Translations under genes and position numbers: made by a program
NCBI RefSeq assembly: GCF_016862275.1
Contig: NZ_BOMQ01000028.1
Span: 1-64,000, forward strand
Direction: 5' to 3'
Source: Actinoplanes nipponensis
Lineage (GTDB): Bacteria; Actinomycetota; Actinomycetes; Mycobacteriales; Micromonosporaceae
Length of the DNA: 64,000 bases
Notes under the pieces: generated by a model
Database searches by the model: none
Seen by the model: only the letters and a program-made list of their open reading frames with translations
What the model was told of the DNA's origin: nothing
Part shown: positions 16,056-24,881 of the stretch, piece by piece
How positions within the stretch are numbered: position 1 is the first letter of the stretch
Layout: each line of letters begins with the position of its first letter

Positions 16056-16981
16056 CCGCCGTCCCGGTGTACCTCGACTGCGACACCGGGGTGGACGACG
16101 CCCTCGCACTGGCCCTGCTGCTCGGCCGGCCCGGGACCGCCGTCGCCGGGATCGGCACGGTGAGCGGCAACACCGCCGCCGGGCAGGCCGCCCGCAACAC
16201 CCTGGACCTGCTCGCGCTGGCCGGCCGCGACGACATCCCGGTCGCGGTCGGCGCGCACCACCCGCTGGCCGGGACGTTCGGCGGCGGCGCGGCCCGGGTG
16301 CACGGCGGCAACGGCATCGGCGGGGTCGCGCTGCCCGCCGCCGGCCGGGCGCCCGCCGCCGGCGACGCGGTCGATCTGCTGCTCGGGCTGGCCCGCCGGC
16401 CCGTCGGCGGGTTGCGGATCGTGGCGACCGGGCCGCTGACCAACCTGGCGCTGGCGCTGCGCCGGGAGCCGGGCCTGCCCGCGCTGGTCCGCGACGTCAC
16501 CGTCATGGGCGGGGCCGTGCGGGTGCCCGGCAACGTGACCGGGCGCGCCGAGGCCAACATCGCCGGTGACCCCGCTGCCGCGGCCGCCGTGCTGGCCGCG
16601 GCCTGGCCGGTGACGCTGGTGCCGCTGGACGTCACCATGGGCCACCGTTTCGCCGAGGACGACCGGGCGGCGCTGGCCGCCGCCGGCACGCCGCTGACCA
16701 CGGCCCTGGCCGCGCTGCTGACCGGCTACTTCGACTACTACGAGCCGGTGCTGGGCGAGCGCCGGGTGCCGCTGCACGACCCGCTCGCCGCCGGGATCGC
16801 CACCGGCCTGCTCACGCCCGCGGACGCGCCGCTGCTGGGGTTGCGGGTCGAGCCGGACGGGCGGCTGGTGGAGGACCCGGCCGTCGCCACCCGCACCCGG
16901 GTCGTGCTGTCGCTGACCCGGGACGCCGCCCCGGCCGTCCGGCAGTCCATCGTCGGGCATCGCTGCGCGCCGCGGGAATGA
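16052..16981 (+). CDS. Inosine-uridine-type nucleoside hydrolase
   Basis: A 309-residue enzyme that hydrolyses the N-glycosidic bond of ribonucleosides, giving base and ribose. The calcium-binding aspartate cluster DCDTGVDDALAL is at about 9-20, and the typical ATGPLTNLALAL (about 129-140) and VMGGAVRVPGN follow. It has no signal peptide and should act in nucleoside salvage. It is coupled to the VOC gene and followed by an isochorismatase-fold hydrolase after 58 bases, which could process the released base or a nicotinamide-like product. This link is speculative. Confidence 0.92.
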   Translation: MTAVPVYLDCDTGVDDALALALLLGRPGTAVAGIGTVSGNTAAGQAARNTLDLLALAGRDDIPVAVGAHHPLAGTFGGGAARVHGGNGIGGVALPAAGRAPAAGDAVDLLLGLARRPVGGLRIVATGPLTNLALALRREPGLPALVRDVTVMGGAVRVPGNVTGRAEANIAGDPAAAAAVLAAAWPVTLVPLDVTMGHRFAEDDRAALAAAGTPLTTALAALLTGYFDYYEPVLGERRVPLHDPLAAGIATGLLTPADAPLLGLRVEPDGRLVEDPAVATRTRVVLSLTRDAAPAVRQSIVGHRCAPRE

Positions 16982-17039
16982 GCGCGCCGGCCGGCCGGCG
17001 CCGATATGCTGGCGGGGCCCGACCGCACCGGAGGGTCCC

Positions 17040-17681
17040 ATGACCGATCCGCACCTGGCCCCGCACTGGCAGTCGGCCGCGCTCGTCACCATCGACATGC
17101 AGCGCGACTTCCTGTCCGGCCGGCCGTACGGCCTGGCCGGGACCACCGAGATCATCCCGGCGCTGCGGTCGCTGGCCGACGCCTTCCGGGCCGCGCGCCG
17201 GCCGATCGTCCACATCGTCCGGCTGCACCGCGGCGACGACGTCGACCGGGTCCGGCGCACGCTGATCGCCGGCGGCGCCCAGCTCACCCGGCCCGGCACC
17301 GACGGCCGGCGGCTCGCCGCCGGGCTGCTGCCCGGCGACGGGCCCGAGCTCGACGACGACCTGCTGCTGGACGGGCGCCCGCAGGAGCTCGGCCCCGGCG
17401 AGTACGCCGTCTTCAAGCCGCGCTGGGGCGCCTTCTACCGCACCCCGCTCGACGACCTGCTGCGCGGGCACGGCGTCGACACCGCCGTCTTCGCCGGGTG
17501 CAACCTGCCCAACTGCCCCCGGGCCAGCATGATCGAGGCGAGCGAGCGGGACTACCGGGTGGTGCTGGCCACCGACGCCGTGTCGCAGGCCGGCGAGCAG
17601 GGCCTCCGGGAGGTCGCCGGGATCGGCGTGGTGCTCCTGCCGACCGCGCGCATCGTCGCCGCCCTGGCCGCGGCGGGCTGA
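17040..17681 (+). CDS. Isochorismatase-family cysteine hydrolase
   Basis: A 213-residue member of the isochorismatase/nicotinamidase fold. The Asp-Lys-Cys triad is visible as ALVTIDMQRDF (Asp), FKPRWGAFY (Lys) and VFAGCNLPNCPRAS (Cys). The start ATG 17040 is preceded by GGAGG at 17031-17035. It probably hydrolyses an amide. Nicotinamidase is possible given the upstream nucleoside hydrolase, but the sequence does not decide. The zinc dehydrogenase gene follows 11 bases after its stop. Confidence 0.9.
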   Translation: MTDPHLAPHWQSAALVTIDMQRDFLSGRPYGLAGTTEIIPALRSLADAFRAARRPIVHIVRLHRGDDVDRVRRTLIAGGAQLTRPGTDGRRLAAGLLPGDGPELDDDLLLDGRPQELGPGEYAVFKPRWGAFYRTPLDDLLRGHGVDTAVFAGCNLPNCPRASMIEASERDYRVVLATDAVSQAGEQGLREVAGIGVVLLPTARIVAALAAAG

Positions 17682-17692
17682 GGCGGAGCGCC

Positions 17693-18967
17693 GTGCGAGC
17701 CGTCCTGGCGGATCTGTCCGTCCCCCGCTACCTGGCCACCGCGGCGGCCCAGGCGCTGCCCCGGGGCGTGGGCAGCGGCGCCGGCTGGGGCGTCACCGGT
17801 CTGCTGCGCCTGCGGGAGGACGTGCCGGAGCCGGTCCTGCCCCGCTCCCCCGGCTGGGTGCTGCTGCGTCCGGAGCTGTCCGGCATCTGCGGCAGCGACA
17901 CGGCCGTCGCGCACGCCAAGTCGTCGCTGGTGCTCAGCGCGTACTACACCGCGCGGCGGCAGATCCTCGGGCACGAGATCGTCGCCGTGGTGGCGTCGGC
18001 CGGGCCGGGCGTCACCGCGGTGGCCCCGGGCGACCGGGTGGTGATCGACCCGGCGCTGTCCTGCGTGCACCGCGGGTTCGAGCTGTGCCGGTCGTGCCGG
18101 GAGGGTCACCCGTACGTCTGCGAGCGTTTCGACCAGCCCGGCGTGACCGGCTGCCGGTCGCCGACCCAGGGTTTCGACGCGGCGCTGGGCGGCGGCTGGG
18201 CCGAGTACGTGGCGGCCCACGAGAGCCAGCTGCACCGGGTCGGCGCCCTAGCGTCGCACCGGGCGGTCCTGGCCGAGCCCGCGGCCATCGCCCTGCACGC
18301 CGCGCTGCACTGGCGGCGCCGCGGCGACCGGGCCGTGGTCATCGGCCCGGGAACGATCGGGCTGCTGGTGACGGCCGCCCTGCGCCGGCTGCACCCGGAC
18401 CTGGACATCACCGTCGTGGGCCCGGGCGAGTTCAGCCGGGCGGCGGCGATGCGCACGGGGGCGAGCCGCGCCCTGGAGCCGGGCCCGCAGGTCGTCGAGT
18501 CGCTCGCGCGGGTGCACGGCGGCCGGGTCGTGCGGCCGCGGCTGACCCGGACCCCCATCCTGGAGCAGGGCGTGGACGTGGTGTTCGACTGCGTGGCCCG
18601 CACCGACTCGATCGACCTGGGGCTGCACCTGCTGCGGCCGACCGGCATGCTGGTGCTGGTGGGCGGCGCGGGCCGGCAGCGGGTCGACTGGTCGCTGGTC
18701 TGGAACCGCCAGCTGACCGTGCAGGGCACCGTCAACTCGGGCCCGGAGCCCGCGCTCGCCGGGCGGACGACCATGGCCGAGGTGGTGGAGTGGCTCGCCG
18801 ATCCGGCGTACCCGGTGGACGCGCTGGTGACCCACACCTTCGCGCTGGACGACTGGCGGCTGGCCCTGCAGACGGCGTCCGCCGCCGCCCGGGCGCACGC
18901 CGTCAAGGTCACCCTGCGGCCGAACCCCGGCGTGCCGCTGGTGCCGGGTCCCGGGCCAGCCCGGTGA
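17693..18967 (+). CDS. Zinc-dependent alcohol/sorbitol-type dehydrogenase
   Basis: A 424-residue medium-chain dehydrogenase. The catalytic zinc site is seen in SGICGSDT and LGHEIVAVV, and the structural-zinc lobe has four Cys (CVHRGFELCRSCREGHPYVC). The nucleotide-binding strand is VVIGPGTIGLLVTAAL. It is longer than typical relatives because of an N-terminal extension (RAVLADLSVPRYLATA) and an insertion near 275-300. GTG 17693 follows GGCGGAGCG. The 3' end overlaps the convergent M20 peptidase gene by 59 bases, which is unusually long. Substrate unknown. Confidence 0.88.
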   Translation: MRAVLADLSVPRYLATAAAQALPRGVGSGAGWGVTGLLRLREDVPEPVLPRSPGWVLLRPELSGICGSDTAVAHAKSSLVLSAYYTARRQILGHEIVAVVASAGPGVTAVAPGDRVVIDPALSCVHRGFELCRSCREGHPYVCERFDQPGVTGCRSPTQGFDAALGGGWAEYVAAHESQLHRVGALASHRAVLAEPAAIALHAALHWRRRGDRAVVIGPGTIGLLVTAALRRLHPDLDITVVGPGEFSRAAAMRTGASRALEPGPQVVESLARVHGGRVVRPRLTRTPILEQGVDVVFDCVARTDSIDLGLHLLRPTGMLVLVGGAGRQRVDWSLVWNRQLTVQGTVNSGPEPALAGRTTMAEVVEWLADPAYPVDALVTHTFALDDWRLALQTASAAARAHAVKVTLRPNPGVPLVPGPGPAR

Positions 18968-20024
18968 GGAACGAGACCAGGGCCTGCCGGTACGGGCCCA
19001 CGGTGCGCAGGTCGGCGTACTCGTCCGGGCCGTGCTGGCCGGCGCCGCCCGGCCCGAAGATCACCGCGTCGATGCCGCGCGCGGAGTAGAACCGGCCGTC
19101 GGCGGCGCCGTGCTTGCGCAGCAGCTCCCCGGAGAACCCGGCCGCGCGGGCCGCGGCCCGCAGCCGGGCCACCTCGGGACTGTCCGGGTCGGCGTGGTGC
19201 GGGGCGCCGAGCCCGTCCACGACCACGTCGACGCCGCTCACCGCGCGCAGATGGCCGGCGATCTCGGCCGCCGTGCGCCCGGCGAAGTCGGTGTCCTGGG
19301 GCGGGAAGCGGATGTCGAGCCAGGCGGTGGCCTCGGCCGGCACCTGGTTGAGCGCGCGGTTGGGGGTACCGATCCGGGCCAGGTTGACCGTGGTGCGCCA
19401 CTGCTCGTCCGCCGGCACGGGGTAGCGGCGCAGCACCGCGTCGACCGCACCGGTCAGCGTCAGCAGGGCGTTGTCGCCGAGCCACGGGTACGCCGCGTGG
19501 GCGGCGGTGCCGGTGGCGCACAGCCGTACCTGGAGGATGCCCTTGGAATCGGTGACCACGCGCAGGCCGCTCTGCTCGCCGATGACCACGAAGCCGGCGG
19601 TGACGCCGGCCTCGAGCTGGTGCGCGGTGCCGTCGTGGCCGCCCACCTCCTCGTCGGTGACCAGCTGCAGGCCCAGCGGGTACGGCAGGCCGGGGGCCAG
19701 GGACCGGAACACCTCGGCCAGGACCAGCGCCGCCACCTTCATGTCCTGGGCGCCCCGCCCGTAGAGCCGGTCGCCGTCGCGGCGGGCCGCGTAGCTGTCG
19801 GCGGGCACCACGTCGAGGTGGGCGTTGAGCAGCACCCGGAACGCCGGGCGCGGGCCCGGCCGGTACACCAGCGCGCTGGGCTTGCCGCGGGAGGCGAACC
19901 GTTCCACCGCGAAGCCGGGCCCGACCACGTCGAGCACCAGCTCCAGCGCGCGCCGCAGCTCGGCCGGGCGGTCCGCGGTCGAGGGCACGGCGATCAGTTC
20001 GGCGGCGCGGGCCGGCAGGTCCAT
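18909..20024 (-). CDS. M20-family metallopeptidase / deacylase (ArgE/DapE-like)
   Basis: A 371-residue di-zinc hydrolase. HLDVVPAD holds the first metal His, GRGAQDMK the bridging Asp, and VTDEEVGGHDG the catalytic Glu pair. A dimerisation lid domain lies at about 165-270. Family members cleave amino-acid amides or peptides; the exact substrate (acetylornithine, succinyl-DAP or other) is not clear from these motifs. The C-terminus ends in a basic tail (DPAPAARRGSAAG) that falls in the overlap with the convergent dehydrogenase gene. Confidence 0.88.
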   Translation of the reverse strand: MDLPARAAELIAVPSTADRPAELRRALELVLDVVGPGFAVERFASRGKPSALVYRPGPRPAFRVLLNAHLDVVPADSYAARRDGDRLYGRGAQDMKVAALVLAEVFRSLAPGLPYPLGLQLVTDEEVGGHDGTAHQLEAGVTAGFVVIGEQSGLRVVTDSKGILQVRLCATGTAAHAAYPWLGDNALLTLTGAVDAVLRRYPVPADEQWRTTVNLARIGTPNRALNQVPAEATAWLDIRFPPQDTDFAGRTAAEIAGHLRAVSGVDVVVDGLGAPHHADPDSPEVARLRAAARAAGFSGELLRKHGAADGRFYSARGIDAVIFGPGGAGQHGPDEYADLRTVGPYRQALVSFLTGLARDPAPAARRGSAAG

Positions 20025-20048
20025 GGCACCGACCCTACGGGCACCGCG

Positions 20049-20531
20049 TCAGGCCGTCGCCGAGCCGTCGCGCCGGCCGTCCCACCGCTGCACCGCCGGC
20101 GGCACGGCGACAGCGTGCGACGGCGCCCGGTCCTGCAGGGCGTCCCGGACGTTCTTCTGCACGGCGACCGCGGCGAACAGCGTCATGGCGAAGGACAGAC
20201 CGTAGAAACCCTTCTCGCTGAGCGTCATCCCGCTGTTCCAGAGGCCGACCACCAGCATGAGGACGGCCAGGGCCAGCACCGACCACGACAACCCGAGGTA
20301 GAGCGCCGAGACGGCGAGCCCCTCGGCCCGGTCCCGCACCGCCTTCTGCAACGAGACCGCGGCGAACAGGCCGAGCACCAGCACGGCGGCGTAGAAGCCC
20401 TTCTCGCTCTTGACCATGGAGGCGTTCCACAGCCCGACGGCGAATGTCACCACCCCGAGCAGCAGCGCGGCCCACGAGGCGCCGACGAAGGCGGCGGTGG
20501 GCTTGATCGGGGCGGAGGTCTGACTGGTCAC
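20049..20531 (-). CDS. YiaA/YiaB-family inner membrane protein
   Basis: A 160-residue membrane protein with two copies of the YiaA/B two-helix unit. Each unit has a WxxLLxG-type helix and an SEKGFYxxxxxLxLFAAVxxQKxVRD segment (SEKGFYAAVLVLGLFAAVSL; SEKGFYGLSFAMTLFAAVAV). GTG 20531 is preceded by AGGAG at a 6-base distance, which favours it over the more upstream in-frame start at 20567. Function of the family is unknown. The 60-base 3' tail is hydrophilic. Confidence 0.85.
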   Translation of the reverse strand: MTSQTSAPIKPTAAFVGASWAALLLGVVTFAVGLWNASMVKSEKGFYAAVLVLGLFAAVSLQKAVRDRAEGLAVSALYLGLSWSVLALAVLMLVVGLWNSGMTLSEKGFYGLSFAMTLFAAVAVQKNVRDALQDRAPSHAVAVPPAVQRWDGRRDGSATA

Positions 20532-20627
20532 GGCGCGCTCCTGGGGTGAGGGTTCGGCGGGGAGCACCAGCCTGCGGCACCCGCGGGCCGGGCGCCTGAG
20601 TCGAGGTACTCAGCGCCCGGTGACCGC

Positions 20628-21563
20628 TCAGGCGGGCGCGGCCCCGGCCTTCCGGCGGCGGCTGACCAGGGTGACGACCGCCACCACCAGCGCGCCGACG
20701 ATCAGCCCGAGCAGGGCGCTGAAGGCCGTGTTGACGAGCCAGCCGACGAGCCCGCCGAGCGCGCCCGTGGCGTCGTGGGCGGCCTCCTCCACGTGGTGCA
20801 CCGCCGCGTAGAGCGCGTGCAGGCCGAGCTCGTCCGTGCCGACCAGCAGGATGTGCCCGCCGACCCACAGCATCGCGGCGGTGCCGACGACCGTCAGCGC
20901 GGTGAGCACCCGCGGCATCGCCCTCACCAGGCCCCGGCCGAACGACGCGACGGCCCCGGAGAGCTGGGCCAGGCGCAACCCGGCGTCGTCCATCTTCACG
21001 ATCAGGGCCACAGCGCCGTACACCACCACGGTCATGACCAGGGCGACGACGGCCAGGATGGCCAGCCGCGACCAGAACGGCTCGTCGATCACCTCGTTCA
21101 GCGTGATCACCATGATCTCGGCCGACAGGATCAGGTCGGTCCGCACCGCCCCGGACACGAGCGTCTTCTCGTCCTTGCTCTGCTCCTCCGCGCCGTGGGC
21201 GTCGTGATGGGCCAGCTTGGCCCACACCTTCTCCGCGCCCTCGTAGCACAGGTAGGCGCCGCCCGCCATGAGGATCGGCGTGAGCAGCCACGGCACGAAC
21301 TGGCTGAGCACCAGCACGGCCGGCAGGATGATGAGGAACTTGTTGCGCAGCGACCCCACGGCGATGCGCCTGATGATCGGGACCTCGCGCTCGGCGGCCA
21401 GGCTCCGCACGTACTGCGGCGTGACGGCGGCGTCGTCGATGACCACACCGGCGGCCTTGGCCCCGGCCTTCGCGGCGGCCGCCCCGATGTCGTCGACGGA
21501 CGCGGCGGCGGCGCGGGCCAGCACCGCCACGTCATCCAGCAGGGCTACGAGTCCACCGGCCAA
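20628..21563 (-). CDS. DUF808 (YedI-like) membrane protein
   Basis: A 311-residue integral membrane protein of the DUF808/YedI family, with about seven hydrophobic segments (for example FLIILPAVLVLSQFVPWLL and RLAILAVVALVMTVVVYGAV). The conserved signature GGLVALLDDVAVLARAAAAS lies at the N-terminus. I chose TTG 21563 because family proteins begin at this AGGL segment and GGAAGG sits 7 bases upstream. An ATG at 21605 would add 14 residues and is the alternative. Function unknown. Confidence 0.85.
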   Translation of the reverse strand: MAGGLVALLDDVAVLARAAAASVDDIGAAAAKAGAKAAGVVIDDAAVTPQYVRSLAAEREVPIIRRIAVGSLRNKFLIILPAVLVLSQFVPWLLTPILMAGGAYLCYEGAEKVWAKLAHHDAHGAEEQSKDEKTLVSGAVRTDLILSAEIMVITLNEVIDEPFWSRLAILAVVALVMTVVVYGAVALIVKMDDAGLRLAQLSGAVASFGRGLVRAMPRVLTALTVVGTAAMLWVGGHILLVGTDELGLHALYAAVHHVEEAAHDATGALGGLVGWLVNTAFSALLGLIVGALVVAVVTLVSRRRKAGAAPA

Positions 21564-21678
21564 GACGGTTCCTTCCAGAAGGTGAGCGGGGTCGTGCCGG
21601 CTCATTGTCGCCCACGTACCTGAAAGGGCCGCCCCGGCCGCGGGGCCGGTCAGCGCCACCCACCCGCCCGGCGGAGGC

Positions 21679-22521
21679 TCAAGGAGCTCGATCGTCCTCC
21701 TCCACCGGCGCAGGCAATTCCGCGACATGGCTGCGGTACCCCGCCAGGGCCTCCCGGAGCACGTCCGCCCCCGGCCGCGCCCACACCTCCTCCGCGAACA
21801 CCTCGACCTCGATCGGCCCGGTGTACCCGGCCGCGTCCACCGCCTCCCGGAACCGGCGCAGCTCGACGCAGCCCGTACCCGGCAGGCCCCGGCCCAGCAG
21901 CACCCCGGCCGGCAGCGGCGTGACCCAGTCGGCCACCTGGAAGCAGGCGATCCGCCGTTCCCGCCCGGCCCGGGCGATCTGGTCCCACACCCCGTCGTCC
22001 CACCACAGGTGGTACGTGTCGACCACGACCCCGACCGTCTCGGCCGGGTACGGCGCCGCCAGGTCGAGCGCCTGCCTGAGGCTGGCCACCACGCACCGGT
22101 CGGAGGCGAACATCGGGTGCAGCGGCTCGACGGCGAGTTGCACGCCGGCGTCCAGCGCGTACGGCACGAGCCGGCCGATCGCCTCGCCCACGTGGGCCCG
22201 GGCCGCGTCGATGTCGCGGCTGCCCGCCGGCAGGCCCCCGGACACCAGCACCAGCGCCGGGGCGCCGAGGGTGGCCGCCTCGTCGATCGCGCGTCTGTTC
22301 TCCTCCTCCCAGCCGCTCTGCTGGAAGAAGCCGCCGCGGCACAGCGACGTCACGGTCATGCCGGCGTCGCGGATCAGCGCCGCCGCCCGCTCGACGCCGT
22401 ACGCCTGCACGTCCTCGCGCCACAGCCCGGCGCCGGTCACGCCGGCCTCGGCGCAGCCGGCGACCAGGTCGGGCAGCGGCCAGTGTCTGGTCGTCGCCTG
22501 GTTCAGCGAGAAGCGCTTCAC
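21679..22521 (-). CDS. Sugar phosphate isomerase/epimerase
   Basis: A 280-residue TIM-barrel protein of the xylose-isomerase-like/IolE-IolI type. Metal ligands are suggested by AVEPLHPMF (Glu), VVVDTYHLWWDD (Asp, His), FQVADW and IEVEVF (Glu). It starts at GTG 22521 and follows the Gfo/Idh/MocA oxidoreductase gene by 76 bases on the same strand. Such pairs act in catabolism of inositol, scyllo-inosose or uncommon sugars. The divergent LacI gene beyond the oxidoreductase probably controls both. Confidence 0.88.
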   Translation of the reverse strand: MKRFSLNQATTRHWPLPDLVAGCAEAGVTGAGLWREDVQAYGVERAAALIRDAGMTVTSLCRGGFFQQSGWEEENRRAIDEAATLGAPALVLVSGGLPAGSRDIDAARAHVGEAIGRLVPYALDAGVQLAVEPLHPMFASDRCVVASLRQALDLAAPYPAETVGVVVDTYHLWWDDGVWDQIARAGRERRIACFQVADWVTPLPAGVLLGRGLPGTGCVELRRFREAVDAAGYTGPIEVEVFAEEVWARPGADVLREALAGYRSHVAELPAPVEEDDRAP

Positions 22522-22597
22522 GGCCGGGCCACCTTGCCGGCGGCCGGCCCCACCCGGTGCGGCGCCACGGGGCGGCCGCGCCGGTTGAGCCGCGGGG

Positions 22598-23752
22598 TCA
22601 CTGCTCCAGCTCCGGCACCTCGACGCGGCGGCCCTCGCGGGCCGACTGCAGGCCGAGCTCGGCGAGCTGCACGCCGCGCGCGCCGGCCCACAGGTCCCAG
22701 GTGTACGGCGCGTCCTCGGCGACGTGGCGCAGGAACATCTCCCACTGCGCCTTGAAGCCGTTGTCGAACTCCTCGTTGTCGGGCACCTCCTGCCACTGGT
22801 CGCGGAAGGAGTGGGTCAGCGGCAGGTCGGGGTTCCACACCGGCTTGGGGGTGGTGGCCCGGTGCTGGACGCGGCAGTTGCGCAGGCCGGCCACGGCGCT
22901 GCCCTCGGTGCCGTCCACCTGGAACTCGACCAGCTCGTCGCGGTTGACCCGGACGGCCCAGGAGGAGTTGATCTGCGCGACCACGCCGCCGTCGAGCTCG
23001 AAGATGCCGTACGCGGCATCGTCGGCGGTGGCCTCGTACGGCTCGCCGCGCTCGTCCCAGCGCTCGGTGATGTGCGTGGTGACGTGCGCGGTGACCGCCC
23101 GTACCGGCGCGAACAGCTGTTCCAGCACGTAGTGCCAGTGCGGGAACATGTCCACCACGATGCCGCCGCCGTCCGCGGCCCGGTAGTTCCAGCTCGGGCG
23201 CTGGGCGGCCTGCCAGTCGCCCTCGAAGACCCAGTAGCCGAACTCGCCGCGGACCGACAGGATGCGGCCGAAGAAGCCGCCGCTGATCAGCCGTTCCAGC
23301 TTGCGCAGGCCGGGCAGGAACAGCTTGTCCTGCACCACGCCGTGCTTGACCCCGGCGGCGTCCGCGGCGCGGGCCAGCTCGACCGCGCCGTGCAGGGTGG
23401 TGGCCAGCGGTTTCTCGGTGTAGATGTGCTTGCCGGCCGCGATGGCCAGGCCGATGGCCTTCTCCCGCTCGCTGGTCACCTGGGCGTCGAAGTAGATCCG
23501 CATGTCGGTACGGGCCAGGGCGGCGCCCAGGTCGGTGGTCCACTCGGTGAGGCCGTGGCGGGTGGCCACGTCGCGCAGCTTGGCCTCGCTGCGCCCGACC
23601 AGCAGCAGCTCGGGCCAGAGGACCGAGCCGTCGCGCAGCGGCAGCCCGCCGCTCTCGCGGATGGCGAGCAGGGAGCGGACCAGGTGCTGGCGGTAGCCCA
23701 TCCTTCCGGTGACACCGTTCATGACGATCCCGATCGGGATGCGAGCGGACAT
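22598..23752 (-). CDS. Gfo/Idh/MocA-family NAD(P) oxidoreductase
   Basis: A 384-residue sugar dehydrogenase with an N-terminal Rossmann domain (IGIVMNGVTGRMGYRQHL at about 7-24, an atypical glycine loop), the family EKPLATT motif with its key Lys, and the C-terminal alpha/beta domain (GGGIVVDMFPHWHYVL). It should oxidise or reduce a cyclitol or sugar in the cytosol. It is divergent from a LacI gene, and the 101-base gap holds two operator-like palindromes. It probably forms a unit with the downstream isomerase. Confidence 0.9.
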   Translation of the reverse strand: MSARIPIGIVMNGVTGRMGYRQHLVRSLLAIRESGGLPLRDGSVLWPELLLVGRSEAKLRDVATRHGLTEWTTDLGAALARTDMRIYFDAQVTSEREKAIGLAIAAGKHIYTEKPLATTLHGAVELARAADAAGVKHGVVQDKLFLPGLRKLERLISGGFFGRILSVRGEFGYWVFEGDWQAAQRPSWNYRAADGGGIVVDMFPHWHYVLEQLFAPVRAVTAHVTTHITERWDERGEPYEATADDAAYGIFELDGGVVAQINSSWAVRVNRDELVEFQVDGTEGSAVAGLRNCRVQHRATTPKPVWNPDLPLTHSFRDQWQEVPDNEEFDNGFKAQWEMFLRHVAEDAPYTWDLWAGARGVQLAELGLQSAREGRRVEVPELEQ

Positions 23753-23766
23753 GGGCCAACCCCCTA

Positions 23767-23781
23767 GGTAAGCGCTTTCCC
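23767..23781. promoter_or_regulatory. LacI-type operator, oxidoreductase side
   Basis: GGTAAGCGCTTTCCC is an imperfect palindrome around AGCGCT, 15 bases upstream of the oxidoreductase start. Its right part AGCGCTTTCCC is identical to 11277-11287 in front of the lyase gene pair. Confidence 0.6.
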
Positions 23782-23809
23782 GGCAGGCTACCGGCGCGCC
23801 CACGCCGCA

Positions 23810-23824
23810 GGCAAGCGGTTGCCC
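23810..23824. promoter_or_regulatory. Second LacI-type operator, regulator side
   Basis: GGCAAGCGGTTGCCC is a near-perfect palindrome with a CG centre, the common LacI half-site pattern, 30 bases before the LacI start. With the first site it suggests control of both divergent genes. Confidence 0.6.
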
Positions 23825-23853
23825 CCGGCGGTTGATGGGCTAGTGTTCTCCGC

Positions 23854-24873
23854 GTGGCGACTCTCGCGGACGTCGCGCGGCGGGCCGGGGTCTCGACCGC
23901 GACCGTGTCCCGCATCATCAACAACAGCCCCAAGCCGGTCGCCGACGCGCTGCGCGAGCGCGTCCTCGCGGCCGTCGCCGAGCTGCAGTTCGTCCCCAAC
24001 GCCAACGCGCAGCAGCTGGCCCGGGCGGACCGCACCGCGGTCGGCGTGATCGTCCACGACGTCTCGGACCCGTACTTCGCCGAGATCACCCGCGGCCTGC
24101 AACGGGTGGCCACCGACCACGGCCGGCTGGTCATCATCTGCAACAGCTACCGCGACCCGGAACGCGAACTGGCCTACGTGGACCTGCTGCACGCCCACCA
24201 GACCGCCGCGATCGTGCTGGCCGGCTCCGGGTACGTCGACGCGCCGATCACCGCCCGGCTGGACGGCAAGCTGCGGCTCTACCAGAGCACCGGCGGCCGG
24301 GTCTCGGTGATCGGCCGGCACGAGCACGCCGGCGACGCCGTGGTGCCGGAGAACGAGCCCGGCGGCTACCTGGCCGGCGACGCCCTGTACCGGCTCGGCC
24401 ACACGGCCATCGGCGTCATCGCCGGGCCGCGGCACCTGACCACCACCACCGACCGCCTGGCCGGGCTGCGCCGCGCGGCCAAGGAGCACGGGCACCGGCT
24501 CGGCGCCCGGCAGGTGGTCTACGCCGACTTCGACCGCAACGGCGGGGCGGCGGCGGCCGCGACCCTGCTGGCGCAGAACCCCGGCCTGACCGCCATCGCG
24601 GCGCTGAACGACTCGATGGCCGTGGGCGCCCTGGCCTGCCTGCGGGAACGGGGCATCGACGTGCCGGGCGAGATGAGCCTGATCGGCTTCGACGACATGC
24701 CCATCTCGGTCGACGTGACGCCGCCGCTGAGCACCGTACGGCTGCCGCTGGAGGAGATCGGCGTGCGCGCCATGACGCTGGCGCTGCGCGAGGGCGACCG
24801 CGACGGCCCGCTGGTCGAGCACGCCGCCGCGAAGCTGGTGCTGCGGGGCAGCACCGGCGCGCCGCGCGGCTGA
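23854..24873 (+). CDS. LacI-family transcriptional regulator
   Basis: A 339-residue repressor. The N-terminal HTH with hinge helix (TLADVARRAGVSTATVSRII) is at about 3-22, and a periplasmic-binding-protein-like sensor domain follows (GVIVHDVSDPYFAEITRGLQ; GFDDMPISVDVTPPLSTVR). It starts at GTG 23854 and diverges from the oxidoreductase/isomerase unit; both probable operators lie in the gap. It likely responds to the sugar handled by those enzymes. The shared operator core upstream of the lyase pair at 11 kb raises the chance that it also acts there. Confidence 0.92.
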   Translation: MATLADVARRAGVSTATVSRIINNSPKPVADALRERVLAAVAELQFVPNANAQQLARADRTAVGVIVHDVSDPYFAEITRGLQRVATDHGRLVIICNSYRDPERELAYVDLLHAHQTAAIVLAGSGYVDAPITARLDGKLRLYQSTGGRVSVIGRHEHAGDAVVPENEPGGYLAGDALYRLGHTAIGVIAGPRHLTTTTDRLAGLRRAAKEHGHRLGARQVVYADFDRNGGAAAAATLLAQNPGLTAIAALNDSMAVGALACLRERGIDVPGEMSLIGFDDMPISVDVTPPLSTVRLPLEEIGVRAMTLALREGDRDGPLVEHAAAKLVLRGSTGAPRG

Positions 24874-24881
24874 CCGGGGTC

